From Chloromonas sp. AAM2 (lineage: Eukaryota; Chlorophyta; Chlorophyceae; Chlamydomonadales; Chlamydomonadaceae): a stretch of DNA of 64,000 nucleotides. Position numbers and translations under genes: made by a program. Where the stretch lies: NCBI GenBank assembly GCA_004335635.1, contig QAXH01005269.1, forward strand, positions 50,464 through 114,463, in the 5' to 3' direction. A model generated the notes under the pieces. The model saw only the letters and a list, made by a program, of their open reading frames with translations, had not been told where the DNA came from and searched no databases. This document shows positions 12,172 to 24,172 of this stretch, in pieces (within the stretch, counting starts at the first letter, position 1; every line of letters begins with the position of its first letter).

Positions 12172-12640
12172 AAAAAAAAAAGTTTGCCAGTTCTGGGACA
12201 ATTCCTGCCTTAGAACCTGTGCTCCTTGAATCGGAAAAAAAGATCGTAGGTGCCGAGGCTCGATAACGCCTTGAATCATTAATCATGCTAATACTTTACA
12301 TGCCCAGACTGCCTTTAGGCACCGTTGCCATTGCACTAGCGCAGACACTGACCCTGACCCTGACAACCTTATAAATCATGCCATTTTTATGGCTAACGGG
12401 ATGCTTTCTGCAGGTGTTCTGTGGGGTGATGGCCACAAGGGACTCACCACCCCTTGCTGACACGGTCAGATTCTCCTTTACTAGGAGAAGTTTTTGCAAT
12501 TTGCGCAAATGGTTGATGTTTGCGTTGGACGTACTACATGGTGTGCACTCCCTCCTTGTGACCTTTCATGATAACCCAGAATGCGTATCACCACTAGTGA
12601 GTCGCACACAATTTGTCCCAGAACTGGCAAACATCTTTTT
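12172..12640. mobile_element. MITE-like element with both termini, copy A
   Basis: The left end is an A-run followed by GTTTGCCAGTTCTGGGACAA. The right end is the near-perfect reverse complement, TGTCCCAGAACTGGCAAAC plus a T-rich tail. The interior of about 400 bases has no transposase. Terminal inverted repeats of about 25-30 bases with a non-coding interior fit a MITE. Target-site duplications are not obvious. The T-rich right end lies just before a TACTGCAG that could serve as a splice acceptor. Confidence 0.6.
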
Positions 12641-12837
12641 GTTTCCCTTTATACTGCAGGGGTGCCTTGCCCAAGGTTGCCCCTTGGCGCCAGGCAATGC
12701 ACGCAGCCAGGCGGCGAGTGGTTCTACGTGTGCTGGTGTGTGTGCGGCTCCTGCTTCTATCTCGGAAGCGTGACAATGCGCCGCTGACTTGCATGGGCGG
12801 GCTGATACCTCTCGTGCTTAGGGACCACCAAGGCCTG

Positions 12838-15800
12838 ATGGCCATAGCTTCAAAAAAGATGCAGGACTTGAATGAAGCACAGGATCTGATCCAACAACGT
12901 CTACAGGTGAGCAGAACTCTGGGTGAAATCTTACTTATTCCTCGGTAGTCTCTTCTGAGTCATCCGCCTGACACTCGCCTGATTGTGTTTGCCATTGCCA
13001 TTTGGTGATGTTGCGACACGCATAGCCAAAGCCAGTCTGTGTCCAAAACCCGCATGCTCCGGCTCTTGCTCGTCGATCTTATTTCAGGCGTTGTTGAAAG
13101 GCGATGACAAGGCTGGCATGCCTGGTTCCACATACGCTTCGGAGCGCAACGCCGCATGCGGCAACGTATTCAGCAGCAGCGCGGTCAGCAATCGTAGTGC
13201 GGACAGCAGAGGCACTACCCCTGAGAGTCTCCGGCACATCTCCTTCACTGTGGCACAGGGAGAGGGGTGTCTCCAACCATTTGCAGCGTCGCATGCGCGA
13301 TCGTTTGTCCCTTTGAGCAACAGCCCTGGTGCAGGCAGCAGGAGCACATCCGCCGCTTCACTTCAGGCCAAGCCGTCTGGCAAATGGTTCAAGGCTCCTA
13401 TCGCTGGGCGCGACAGGTCAGAAGGCCGAAGTCTGGCAATGCATCGGCACGTTGGTGCGCTGTATCAGTCTGCTCGCGTATGGCAAAGTGTCTACTGGCA
13501 GCACCTGACTATATGTGCAAGTCCCCCGTGCACGCCTCTCTGGTTGCAGTCGCTGCGTCTCTCGGTCGTCCCTTGACGAAGGGGGCGACAATGTATCCCT
13601 GGGGACCAGCACGGCGGAGCTTACCGATCCCCTCTCAGCTGAGAGTCGCGCGGGTCGGTCCGAGCCTCTCGCTGTGTTGCGCGTGGCGCCGTCACCAGGA
13701 AGGTTGAGTATTGATGCGCCAGGCAGGCTGACAGGGAGGCCGTCCAGGTCACTGGAAGGCGCCGCAGCGGCCGCTGCCCACTTTATGCTATCTCCGGATG
13801 GCAAATCGCAAAGCGTGGGCGGCTTCTTGAGCACCAACGAGACTGTGTCTGGCAGCTGTGTGCCCTTCACTTTTCTGCTGGATGCACTGAACGGCAAGCC
13901 ATGTGAAGGTAGGAGACGAGCCGGACAATGACGACGCTTGCCTGCCCTCTGCAGACTGCATTGCAAGGGTCACACAATAGCTGACTCATGCCTGCTACTC
14001 CACTACATGGCATGTTCTTGATTACACATGGTACGCTCCTTGTACGTGTGCTTGCACAGACGATGCGTACGAACGTAAGGACAACAGAAGCGCACCGCTG
14101 ATTTGCATCGCAAGCGAGGATGCGGCCCACACCATGCGGAATCGTGCTGGTTGCGTATCAGACGCCTTGGTGCTACCGCGTCCGCCGAAATCAGGAGCAT
14201 TGCGCCGCGCATCCATGTCGTCTGCTCCCATTACCCCCACGATCAACAGTCGTGCCTCGCTTGCACATCCCATGGCACTAGCACTCTCGGCGTCACACAC
14301 AGTAGCACGTGTCTCCAGTGGCACAAGCACACCCACAACATCAGTGGCGGGCCCCGCCTCCGTGTTTCAAGGTAAGCAGGATACTATCCCAGGGTATGCA
14401 CACATATAATTTTCCCAGCCAGGAGTCAGAAACCAGTGCCTGTTGATAGCTACACGCTGCAACGACTTGCTCCGCGTGCTGACCTTGTAAGCGCCTGCAC
14501 ACAGTGCCTTGTATGCGCAATCGCTCAATGGCGTACCCTACAAGCCACGTCAGGTGGAACTATGTCGTCTGCTGGACTACAGATGGAAGTACGATGACTA
14601 ATCGAATCAGCGCTCTGCGCGAACGAATGGAGGGGTCGCACCAGACAGCGGGGCAGGTCTTCCTGGCAGCAGCCGATAAGAGAAAATTGATGAGGGAACG
14701 TTCAACATCGGATCTGATACCTCAGCCTCCGACCGCTGCGCCTCCAACGGTGCCACGCCCGCCATCCCTAGAAGGTAACTGTGGCAGCCCTGCTGATTCA
14801 ATGACCTGTAACCTTTCCGGTGTTTTGCGGTGGTTACCCCGCACCCTGGGTTTCTGAGAATTCGTTAGCGCACCGACAGATCATGCCAACGCAAGGCAAC
14901 CGAGGCAACCTCGCGTCACATACTTCTACGCTCTTTCCCATATATATAATGATTACTTACGTACCAGGCGTGGTTAAAACCTCCATATGGGCAAGGTCTT
15001 AGCCTGCTGTGCCAAGGTGCAGGGTTCCATGCGCGCCGTCTGTCCCATTCGATGGTGCTAGACGGAGGATCGCCAACCAGATCTTCCAGCTCGTTTACCT
15101 GCGGAACCTCTACACCAAGCATGCCCAGCGGGCTGCCGCCCACTCCGGCAGGCGCTAGCGTGGCAGCAGGTGGCAGCGACAACAAAGGCGCCCTGCCGGC
15201 GGGCGCGCGGGCGCAGCTGCGTCGTAACAGCAGCACGCTTTTCACCGGTGGCCCGTTCCAACTGACGCCCGCTGAGCAAGGCCCGGACATGGCATGGGCC
15301 CAGATTCAGGCGGGTGGTCTGGTCGACAGCTGGGTTTGCCCATCCGTTGGAAGTGAGGTCATTATTGCGAACAAAGTGATTGCAATAGTGGTCAAGTAAG
15401 CGGGAGCAGGGCGGAGAACTGTCGTCTTTGGCTCGGCATCTGCACCCTAGTTACGGCATTCGCACCCTAGTTACCGCCTGTGCCAACGACAACGTTAACT
15501 TGGTGCAACAACAACGTTAACACGGCGCAAGTTTGTGTGGCCACGTACGCAGGTGCGGCGCATTCAGGAGTTGTCCGCCGCCCAGCAGCTGGGAGCACTG
15601 CAGACTGTCTCTGCGTTTGTGGCCAACCATCAGCAACAAACAGCCGCCGCCATGCAGGCATGCATTGCCAGGTGGGGACTGCCTTGTGATCTCATGCTAC
15701 CACAACGCACCCGCACACACACACAAACACACACACGTACATGCATCGGCAACGACATAACACACCCGCAGGTCTTTCTTGAATCATTCCTCTTGGTTTA

Positions 15801-18800
15801 GTAGTGAAGCCTTGTTCTGGAACACCATGGATTCGTCCAATACTCGTGCATGGCACAGGCTGGCAGACTCTTTCTGCGATTATGCACCAAGGCTTGCTGC
15901 AGACAGCCTCAAGTCGTATTTGTGCACACACATATGCCTCCCCTCCAATATTATTAGGTGCAACACCAGTGCTGTGACGTCACACGATTGGGTTGCTGCC
16001 GAGCTGGACCCCACCCCCTCTCGGCCCGCCTGGACAGATGATCCACACTTCCCCGTGTGGGCACATGAGGCTGCCCAGGCGTGCCGCACAGGACAGGTGC
16101 GGCTCAGGGCCTGTTGGGCACGCGCTACCTTGGCATTATGGTACTGCATCAGCCCATGGACATGTCATGCATCAGCATGGCTGATGCAGCCCACTTCACT
16201 TACTGCCCAGGCACGGCCAGTAGCTGCAGTGACTGTCAACTGCCAAATGCATACAACGTAAACACACCTAATTGCTGAGCCAGGCATCACAACACGTCTT
16301 CAGGCAGCTGTTGCACGGCAGACATGGCCCAACATCGACAGTGCTGGCAGTGAAACCTGTTCTATGGACGGTTCTGTTTGTTCTTTGCGACCCCTGCACG
16401 GTTTGCCATGGGCGTTGAAAACAAGTGACAAGTTGAGCAGTGTGTTGCTGAAGTTCTTTCATGTTATGGCAGTTTCTTTCAGAACATCTTTTTTCAACCA
16501 TCTGTTTTTTTGACCCAAACTTTTTTCACGGTAACCATGTTCACACTGGTGCCAATCTGACAACTTGCACCAGTTGAAGCCAAACAACACAGGCCGCACA
16601 TGCATCGTGGTAGGTGTATCAACTGCTCTTACCGTGCAGGTTGCCATTCAGCTGTTTGCTGACTCGGACGTGGTGACCCTTCCTGACGGTCGTGCTGTGG
16701 ACCTGTGGTCTCTGGACCCATGGGCAGCGCTGGCGATAGGGGGACTGGAGGTAAGTAGTTCATGGCTGCATATAATGCGCAGTCAGTAACAGGAACCATT
16801 CAACAGAAAGACAAAGGACCTGCAAAGAGTAGCAGAGTAAATCACCAGTGTGTGCAATGCATGTCTCTGCGGCAAGACCCCTTGGTGCAACTTAGCTTAG
16901 CTTGGTGCACCTCAGCAGCCCGCGGTTTTCAGATACGTTGGCTTGCACGTGCAGCTCATGGTTCCCAGACACATCTGCTTGCACGTGCCTCCATGCCCCT
17001 ACAGCAGCCCAACCCGCGGCATGTGCACACGGAGAATCGTTCCATGGGCTCGCGGATCCTGACTCAGCTGGTCATGCTAATGGAGGCCATGACAGGGGAG
17101 CAGGACACCGATGTGCTGCAGCGACTGCCGGTCATCCTGCACATTCACGACGGGCAGAGAGAGCAGGTGGGTGGTAGCCACCATGGCTGGGTTGGGGTAG
17201 AACATGTCAAAAAAGCTGCACTTCGCTCAGTCAATCTGGCTGTGCAGGTAGCACGAGCCAGGCCCCAGCGCACGTGTGCATTTAATGCTGTCACCGTTCA
17301 TCTGCTTGTTGCCTTATCTAGACCAGGCTTGTTACCGCTGATGTTCTGCCAATCCTTCCCTGACAGGTCGAGGCGGACATGCGGGAAAGCGGTGTCTACT
17401 TGCGCCTGGCACCTAGGCTCCTGGTAATGGAGCACCCCAGGCAGCATGGCTTCAGTTACCAGGCACAAGGGGCCAGGGGCGGCAGCTGGACGCCCGACCC
17501 ACACTCAGCGCTGCAGTCCATGGGGGACGGTGTGAGCATGCTGCAGCTGACATGGCCAGGGCAGGTATGTACACTGCTGTGATACTAAGGAAAGCAAACC
17601 TATAGCTCAAGAGACTGAGACATAATAAGATATCAGGCCAGCAAGCCAAGGCCAGGACAGACCGCCACGCAGCCAGGACAGCTGCCAAGTGCAAGGGTGA
17701 TGCAGGCGAACTAGTGGTACAGCAGCCCAGAGCGAGACGTGCACCGTGGCCTGCCCGGGAACACTAGAGGGGAGCGATTCCAGCCCGTCCAACCTACAAG
17801 TGAAGGGAATTGCGACACACCTGGATAGTAATGGTGGTGGTCACCCCTCGAGGTGAAGGGTTGACAGGTCACAGTCTTCTCACTCTGACGTCTCTATGCC
17901 GGGATCACATGCAACAGTCACACTCCATGTCCGCGCTATCACGTGTTGGTGTGGTGGTTCACCTCGTGTGTGCACGTCTGCACATGAAGGTGCTGATGCT
18001 TGGGCCGGGCGGGCCGGCGGCTGGGCTGGAGCGCAGGGAGCGGCCCGCTGCCCAGTACCTGGCGGAGTGGGGCGTCAAGTGAGTGGCCAGACACTGCCAC
18101 AGACATCTGGCGCCTTTGAACGTGTCGTTTGAACGTTTTTGACAACTGTGTTGCTTGCACAAATCACTGACTGCTGGTTCGGTGCTGCAACGGTAGTCTG
18201 TGATCAGATAGCCTTTCGGTGGCAATGGTTTGAGCGAGGAATGGGAAAGGATGTACAGATAAAAAGATATGTTGCCAGTTGTGGGACAGGTCTGAGGACT
18301 GGTAGTGGCGCGATGATGATGTGGGAGTGTGTCAGCGGCATCTGTGGTGTCGGCGGGTGTGTTCTTATACGTGTGGTGCATGCCGATACTAGGACAGATG
18401 AGACATGGACCATGTGGCAGATGAGGCTCACACAACACCACCTCAATACATTTCAGCCATCCTCAGTGCCAATACTCACAAACTGTCCGAGAACTGGCAA
18501 ACATTCCTTATTTTCAATTATACGACCGTGCAACTGCTTGGCTGCAGGTGGCTGGTCAGTTGGCACAGTCATGATGGCCACCTGATGACCCCTGCACCCT
18601 TCCGGCCTGTGCCCTACTCCCGCAACAAACTGCCACCCAAGCACAGCAGCTTAGGGTTCGCAGACGCCTGCTCAGACCACCTGCTAGACCTTGGACTGCT
18701 CTCCTACGCAATGCACGTGCACCACACACGCGGCAGTGCCTGTTTCCTGCAAGCAAGCCATTCTGTAGGCAGTGCTAATCTCACATCGGCTTCACAAGGC

Positions 18801-21675
18801 CAGACAGAGGTGGGCATGCCTGTAGGCGTGGACCATGTCATACTGCAACGGCAAAAGCTGACAGCAGGCTCTGCTGACGTGGACAAGCTTCTGAACATCC
18901 AGCTCAAGGTGGGATGTGCATGGAAAATGCAAACATTACACTGATGCTGCAAAAGCGTGACACTTGCAGAGAGACAGCCACCATATGACGGCCTTGCATG
19001 CCACTTTCTCAGTCACTGCCTGATGCCCTGTATTAGGTGCCATCCAAGCTGCGTCGCACTGCTGAGCTGAGCCGCTGCCGGCTGGCCAACCCACACATGG
19101 CCGCCTGCCTGGCCGCGGTTCAGCGGGCGGGCGGTGACGCCCCGCTGGCCGTTGGGTGCCAGAGGTACCTGTTCCACGTGCCCACACTCATAAGTAAGCA
19201 CTTCGGATTGGTTACTGTTTCGAGGAACAGCGAGTTGGTGTACCTCTTTGGCTGCCCTTCAGCTTGTGCAGCATGCAATCACGCGATTAAATAGTGGCAG
19301 CCGTTCTTGAATGTATGCTGCGCAGAGATGCTCCACAGCCCCCTGGCGCTGCGCCCCTCCTGTCACGTGTCCGGGTGTCTGGTGCGAGTGCACATGGAAC
19401 TGAGTGACATCACGCTGCACTGGAGGGCAGGCACAGTCGCACTGGAGGTGAGGTGCTGACATGGTGAGGTGAACACGTGCTTCTTTGTTTAGGTGCTTTT
19501 GGGACATAACAACAGTGTCAACCAGCGAAGCGGAGCGTGAAAGCATTGGTTGTCACGTTGATTCGTGAGGTCTGGCAAGCAGGCCTGATAGCCTTAAGGC
19601 TGTTCGTGGTACACTGTGCGACTGAGATTCGCTCAGATTAGCCTTGCACAATGTCTGCTTTGGCATGTTCAGGCTGTGGGCGGGAAGCCTCGTGCACTGG
19701 CCACCGTCCAGGACCTGGCGGGGTGGTCCGGGCTGCTGCACGTGCAAGACGCGGCTACGCAAGAAATGGAGGCACGTGCGTTCAAGGGCATCAGGGAGCC
19801 CGTGAACAACAAGCACGTACAGGAACTGGTGCGATGCAGCAGAATGCATGCTGGCAACGCCTTCGTGTTTGTTGCGAACGAACAACGCAGCAGGGCGTGG
19901 TGTTGACATTGGCATTGGCATTGGACGTTGGAGCCCAAACATCGCGTCGTTCAAACCCAAACAGATGAATGCGGCGTGTAACCGTTGCCACCATGTGCAC
20001 AGGTGTCCCATAGTATAGTAGTCTTGCTGTCGGATGACACTGTCGCCGGGACGGCTGTGGCCACAGCCGCAATCTTGGCGCGTCCCAATGTCGACACCAT
20101 CACCTTGGTAACTCTGATGTCGGGTGCTGGCCAGATGAAAGCTTCAAAACTCCTGGAGGGCAATGCGGCATCGCTCAGGGAGCGCGGCCTGAGAGTCACC
20201 ACTATGATACAGGTGCGTCTAAAGCTTCAGCGCAACACGGAAAGGCGCTTGTCGTTAAAGGTGTGTGTCGAGCTCTACTTCTGTGCTGCATATCACCAAA
20301 TGTCCCTTAGCCCTGAAAATTCTTCATCCCTCCTTTGTCAAAATCCAACGCTCGAGATCATTCTTTCTTACGCAGCCATCTGAAGACGGTTCCGCGCTGG
20401 ATGCGCTGCGCTCGGCCCTCAGTCGCTGCAACGCTACTCTGCTGGTGTTGGGCACAGTCGCGCTGGTGGCGGGCTCCACGGACGCTCAGCACCTGCGGGC
20501 CACCAACAGCTTCGCGCTGTACGTCATGCGCTCGGTACCCCTGCCAACTATTCTTGTCACCCCCAAGTGCAAGTGAGTGCTAGGGGAGATGACACGGCTG
20601 CGGCTGCGTAGGGTACGGCACAGATGATCCAGGCAGCATTGCGCTTGAACCAACGCGTCATATTGTTGTAGAGGCCCAGAATGTGATGCATGCTGCAGAA
20701 CTCGTGCACAGCCTCTGCTGACATGCTCTAGTTGCTCCACAGCTAACCCTGCGCTCGTATTGCTAGGACTGATCTCATTACCCCCGTGATTACCACCAGG
20801 TCCACGTTTTCATGCAGAGTGCCCTCTTCCTCCTGCCACCCCGCTGAACTGCATTGCATGATGGCTGTGGAGGCGCACAGCCGCCCCCTGCTGCACTTCC
20901 TCGGAGGCCTGTTGCCCTCAAGTGCCAGCAGCCCGGGTATGAAACGCAAGCTGCACCTTGCACAGGTGAGGAACGACCACACATCAAACATTGGTGATGA
21001 AATTCCCTAACAGCTCAGCATCCCTCAAACACATCAATTTAGCGTACATAACCACTGCCTTTAACATCGCCCTCGTCCACATGTGTTCAGCCTAGACTAT
21101 CAAGTTATAGCAGCGTCACCGCTGGTCCCTTCACGTGAGCATGTATCCCATGTGCGTGACCCTAGGTGTACGCGGCCAGGAGCACGTCCGCAGCCCTGCA
21201 GTCCTCGCTGCGCCTATTGTTGGACAAGTTTGTAAGCAGCGCCAAAGGTGGGATCGGCTGGCTCAACCTTGCGCGCTTGTGCCACACGCCACATGAGTAC
21301 ACAGCACATGTGATACGTGACAGGCTGCTTTTGGCAGGCGTCAAGCTTGAACCACTGCCCCTCCACAGGGACGCAATATGCACTGCAGGGCAGCATTCGA
21401 GGATCATGTGCCGGGCCAGCCAAGCCTGTTCCGCCTGAACCTTACAGCTCCTGCTGCTGTGCGCAGGCCATGGCTTGACCGACTGCCAGCCATGTGTGCT
21501 GGAGCCTCCCTTTGACAGGGCGCTGCTCGGGGCCATCAGGGCCGCAGCGCTCCACCTCCTGGCCGTGCAGCTGCCCCTGGATGCGCAGGACACGCAGGGG
21601 AGCGTCCTTACGCCCGAGACCCTGGCCCTTGTCCGGGGAAGCACTGTGCCTGTGCTCATCTACCCACGGAGGTGA
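12838..21675 (+). CDS. Large unnamed protein with tandem C-terminal universal-stress-protein-like domains
   Basis: Twenty-one exons: 12838-12906, 13088-13416, 13550-13908, 14060-14371, 14505-14774, 15023-15357, 15553-15671, 15772-16096, 16640-16750, 17005-17166, 17367-17564, 17990-18078, 18548-18908, 19037-19193, 19326-19447, 19673-19828, 20003-20212, 20376-20572, 20818-20965, 21166-21247, 21467-21675. They give 1439 residues in consistent phase. Residues 1-700 are Ser/Ala/Pro-rich and unrecognised. Residues about 707-1013 include RLPVILHIHDG, a following ESGVY, and GVKWLVSWHSHDGHL; the order faintly recalls UDP-sugar pyrophosphorylases (MTSDDT, ESGVY-like, GVKW..FFQDTN). From about 1159, SIVVLLSDDT, a DTITLVTLMSGAG strand, NATLLVLGTVALVAGS and VPLPTILVTPK read as one USP-like fold. 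A second follows (CMMAVEAHSRPL, LLAVQLPL, VRGSTVPVLIYPR). The start codon, the 15357 donor and the exon 15772-16096 are uncertain. A GGAG|GTGAGC donor at 21671 offers a second 3' end. Confidence 0.6.
18481..18515. repeat. Solo terminus of the MITE family, inside an intron
   Basis: CTGTCCGAGAACTGGCAAAC followed by a T-rich stretch matches the right terminus of the elements at 12172-12640 and 59961-60222, with one or two mismatches. It lies in an intron about 30 bases before the acceptor of the exon at 18548. Confidence 0.7.
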
Positions 21676-22006
21676 GCGGTGGCTGTGGACTGTGATGACG
21701 GCTGTGTCTTGCGAGTTGGTACCGACGAGCGAGTTCTGGCTTGTTTTCTGGCTTCTTTCAGCCGCCTGTCCCGCCGCACATATTCAGCGTTGCGTTGCGA
21801 GTTTTCGCGTTGTATCCTCTTGAGCATGCATGAGGAGCAGTTAGTAGCCGAATGGTGCAGAGATATGGTGGGTTTTGCAGTTCTGATGCCAGTCGCATAC
21901 ATGGTACATACAAAGCCATAGCAAACCTTTTGACAATTCCCCGTACGGCGTTGCTCAAAGCAAAAGCGTCCACAGGCACAGCACAGCTGGCACGATATCA
22001 CCTTAG

Positions 22007-22208
22007 GTGGGTGGCGCACTCTGACCGCCTCAGTGTGCCACCGACCTCGGATGATGCCAGGCCAGCAGTGCCTGCACCTGCACCTGGACGCTTGTGCTGT
22101 GTAGAGAACGACGTCATGCCGGCAATTGTCCTGGCCACACGGACGTCTTGTATGTACAATGCCTTTCACGCATACTGGCCATGCCACGCCCTTGCATTGG
22201 CTGACTGA
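22007..22208 (+). CDS. Possible alternative last exon of the USP-domain gene
   Basis: If the donor at 21671/21672 is used instead of reading through to the TGA at 21673-21675, the frame continues in phase from the acceptor CCTTAG|GTGGG at 22007. It codes for about 67 residues (RWVAHSDRLSVPP...) to a TGA ending at 22208. The phase match (2 to 1 base) and strong GTGAGC donor support it. The extension is Pro/Ala-rich with no motif. Both ends may exist as alternative transcripts. Confidence 0.35.
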
Positions 22209-22837
22209 AATATTTCAATCATGATTAAAACAGTCTGATGATCTCTTTGGTGTGCATGTGTGACCAAGAATCATACGGGTGCTTGTTTTTGCAGGCACAC
22301 AGAGCTGTAGTCATTCCCCATGCGCTGTGCAGCACAGCAGCCTTCATCTGAAGCATGCACTTCGGGGAGGCTTTTGACACCTATCAGGTGGCCACATGAT
22401 CTAAGCAAATGAGGTACAGTCTCATCTCAGACTGAGCTGCGTCAGGGTCATCAAAGACTCTCGCACATGGGCTTGCCTGCGCATACACACTGAACCTAGC
22501 CAACGAAGCACTCACCTAAGCCAGAATGATTATACACACGTTATTGAGAAGCATCAGACCCGTAATCAGAGGTGAATCTACCAGCAAAAGCCAGCTGCAT
22601 TTTTGAAGTCGTGACTGTCATCAGTGTACAGCCATTCAGCAGCGGCTCAATCCAGTCACGATGGAAAGCCTGAACAAACTGCAAAGAGTCACCCACCGAA
22701 TGATTGTGCGTGGCGGCACAGTATCGCTTACAATGTTTCAAGCACCCTACTGCGTAGATCTTTGTGTTGACCAAGCAAAGTGGCATCTGACCTGGGCCAC
22801 CTTCCTAGTTCCCCCTGATTTACTGTCGAGACTGTTA

Positions 22838-22985
22838 CAAAAAAAAAGTTTGCCAGTTCTGGGACAATTTGGCGGGTTCATGTGGTGACTGCCTGGTGTA
22901 TTGACTGATGGGACCTATTGTGTGGTGAATACTCACTACGTTTCTTGCTGCGTGTGCGCGTGTGTGTACAGAGAGTCTGTGTTTG
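22838..22985. mobile_element. Partial MITE-family copy (left end and interior)
   Basis: An A-run plus GTTTGCCAGTTCTGGGACAA is followed by about 110 bases that match the interior of the copy at 59961-60222: GGGTTCATGTG, a TGTATTGA block, CTTGCTGCGTGTGCG and AGAGTCTGTGT. No right terminus was found nearby, so the copy is truncated or diverged. Confidence 0.7.
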
Positions 22986-23041
22986 TCTGCGTGTTTTTTT
23001 AGCATGGGTTTGCTACAACCCGTCTTTCAAGGTTCATCGTC

Positions 23042-23390
23042 AAGGCTTTTCTGACCTAATACTGGGCTGCCCAGCCCCGGACCTGTCTTCCATTACCTTT
23101 GAATCTGATCATTCAATGTTTTCTCTTAACGTGATCCCTATGGTTGCCAAAGCATTCATGGAAGGTGAAGCCGATCGATAGTGAGTTGCCACGAGTGTCA
23201 TCCGACCTGAGCTGCTTTTCTAAGCCCCCCTGTTTCTTGAGGCTTGCCGTTATAGCTGTTCTTGCATGATTCTGGGCAGCCCAGCCACGGACCCGTCTTT
23301 CATTGAATCTAATCAGTCAGTGCTCTCTCTCGTTTGCACGAATTCATACCTATGATTGCAAAGACAGTCGAGGAAGCTGAAGCCGAAGGG
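23042..23390. repeat. Diverged local direct duplication
   Basis: 23042-23190 and 23258-23390 share CTGGGC-GCCCAGCC, GGACC-GTCTT-CATT, GAATCT-ATCA, CCTATG-TTGC-AA and GAAGCTGAAGCCGA-like blocks in the same order. The copies are well diverged and neither carries a supported reading frame. Confidence 0.6.
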
Positions 23391-24172
23391 ATACTGCGTT
23401 CCTAAGCACAGCAAGCTGCCACGTGATGCATGACTTTGAGCTTGTCCCTAAGGCTTGAGGTTTGAGGCAGGCACCAAGCCTTGCATAGGGGCCTTGCATT
23501 GCCCATGACTAGCCTCGTTTGACCTTACACGTGTGCCAACATCGTTTCGTATGTGCTCTGATGCTCAACTGTTTGCTTCAAGCAACTGAGGCGCGACTTG
23601 ACCTACTAGTAGTCATCTGCCCTGACTTGCTGTGCGAGAGGCATCTCGTCATTGAGTGCTTTAACCATTGTTGTGATTGCAAAATCTTTGGAATCTTGCT
23701 GCCACTGGTTGGTGCTGACGGACCACGTCTGCAACTCGTTCATATTATGAAAATCCGTGAGCGAACATCCGACGTGGAGATCAGTTTATCAGGCGGTGAT
23801 GACACCTTCGCCCCTGCTGAGTCAGCTTTCTGCATTGGTCACGATCAACCTGTAATGAGTATTATGAGGAGTCACGTACTGATATGTTATGGGTTTATCG
23901 GTCTGGTTTGGCTGTTAGGAAGCGTGGGCCAGCTGCTTGGTGGGCCGGTAAGGCTTGCCTATAACAACGTGCAGAAGGTTCAGCTGGAGTGTCCGTTTCT
24001 GAGCATTCCCAGAAACGGGAATGTTCAAGCAGCACCAGGAACAATTGGTTGTTCAGGAAGTATCAGGAACCATAAAAAAGCTGATGGATGAATATGCAAA
24101 GCCAGGCAGAGAATCGCACACAAAGAAAGACCAGCCCACACATTACTCCCAGAAGACTTCTGGAACATGCCA

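Larger units (their letters stand above)
9715..12837. other. Intergenic region with an inverted-repeat element
   Basis: After the ZNF598 stop there is an ACATT pentamer repeat (about 9790-9812), a TGTAA signal (9842) and then about 2.3 kb in which I support no gene. A minus-strand frame at 10901-11224 (107 codons) has no recognisable motif. The right part holds a MITE-like element (12172-12640). The 5' end of the next gene may extend into 12650-12837. Confidence 0.5.
22209..24172. other. Intergenic region with a MITE end and a local duplication
   Basis: It lies between two convergent genes. It holds a MITE terminus (22838-22870) with interior homology to about 22985, and a diverged local duplication (23042-23190 and 23258-23390). 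A plus-strand frame of 190 codons at 23519-24091 contains one hydrophobic stretch but no motif and no splice-supported extension. I do not call it a gene. Confidence 0.5.

Noticed and set aside
23519..24091. Plus-strand frame of 190 codons with one hydrophobic stretch
   Set aside because: No recognisable motif and no splice-compatible partner, and it lies directly downstream of the SAS-6 stop. Chance frames of this size occur elsewhere in the window.
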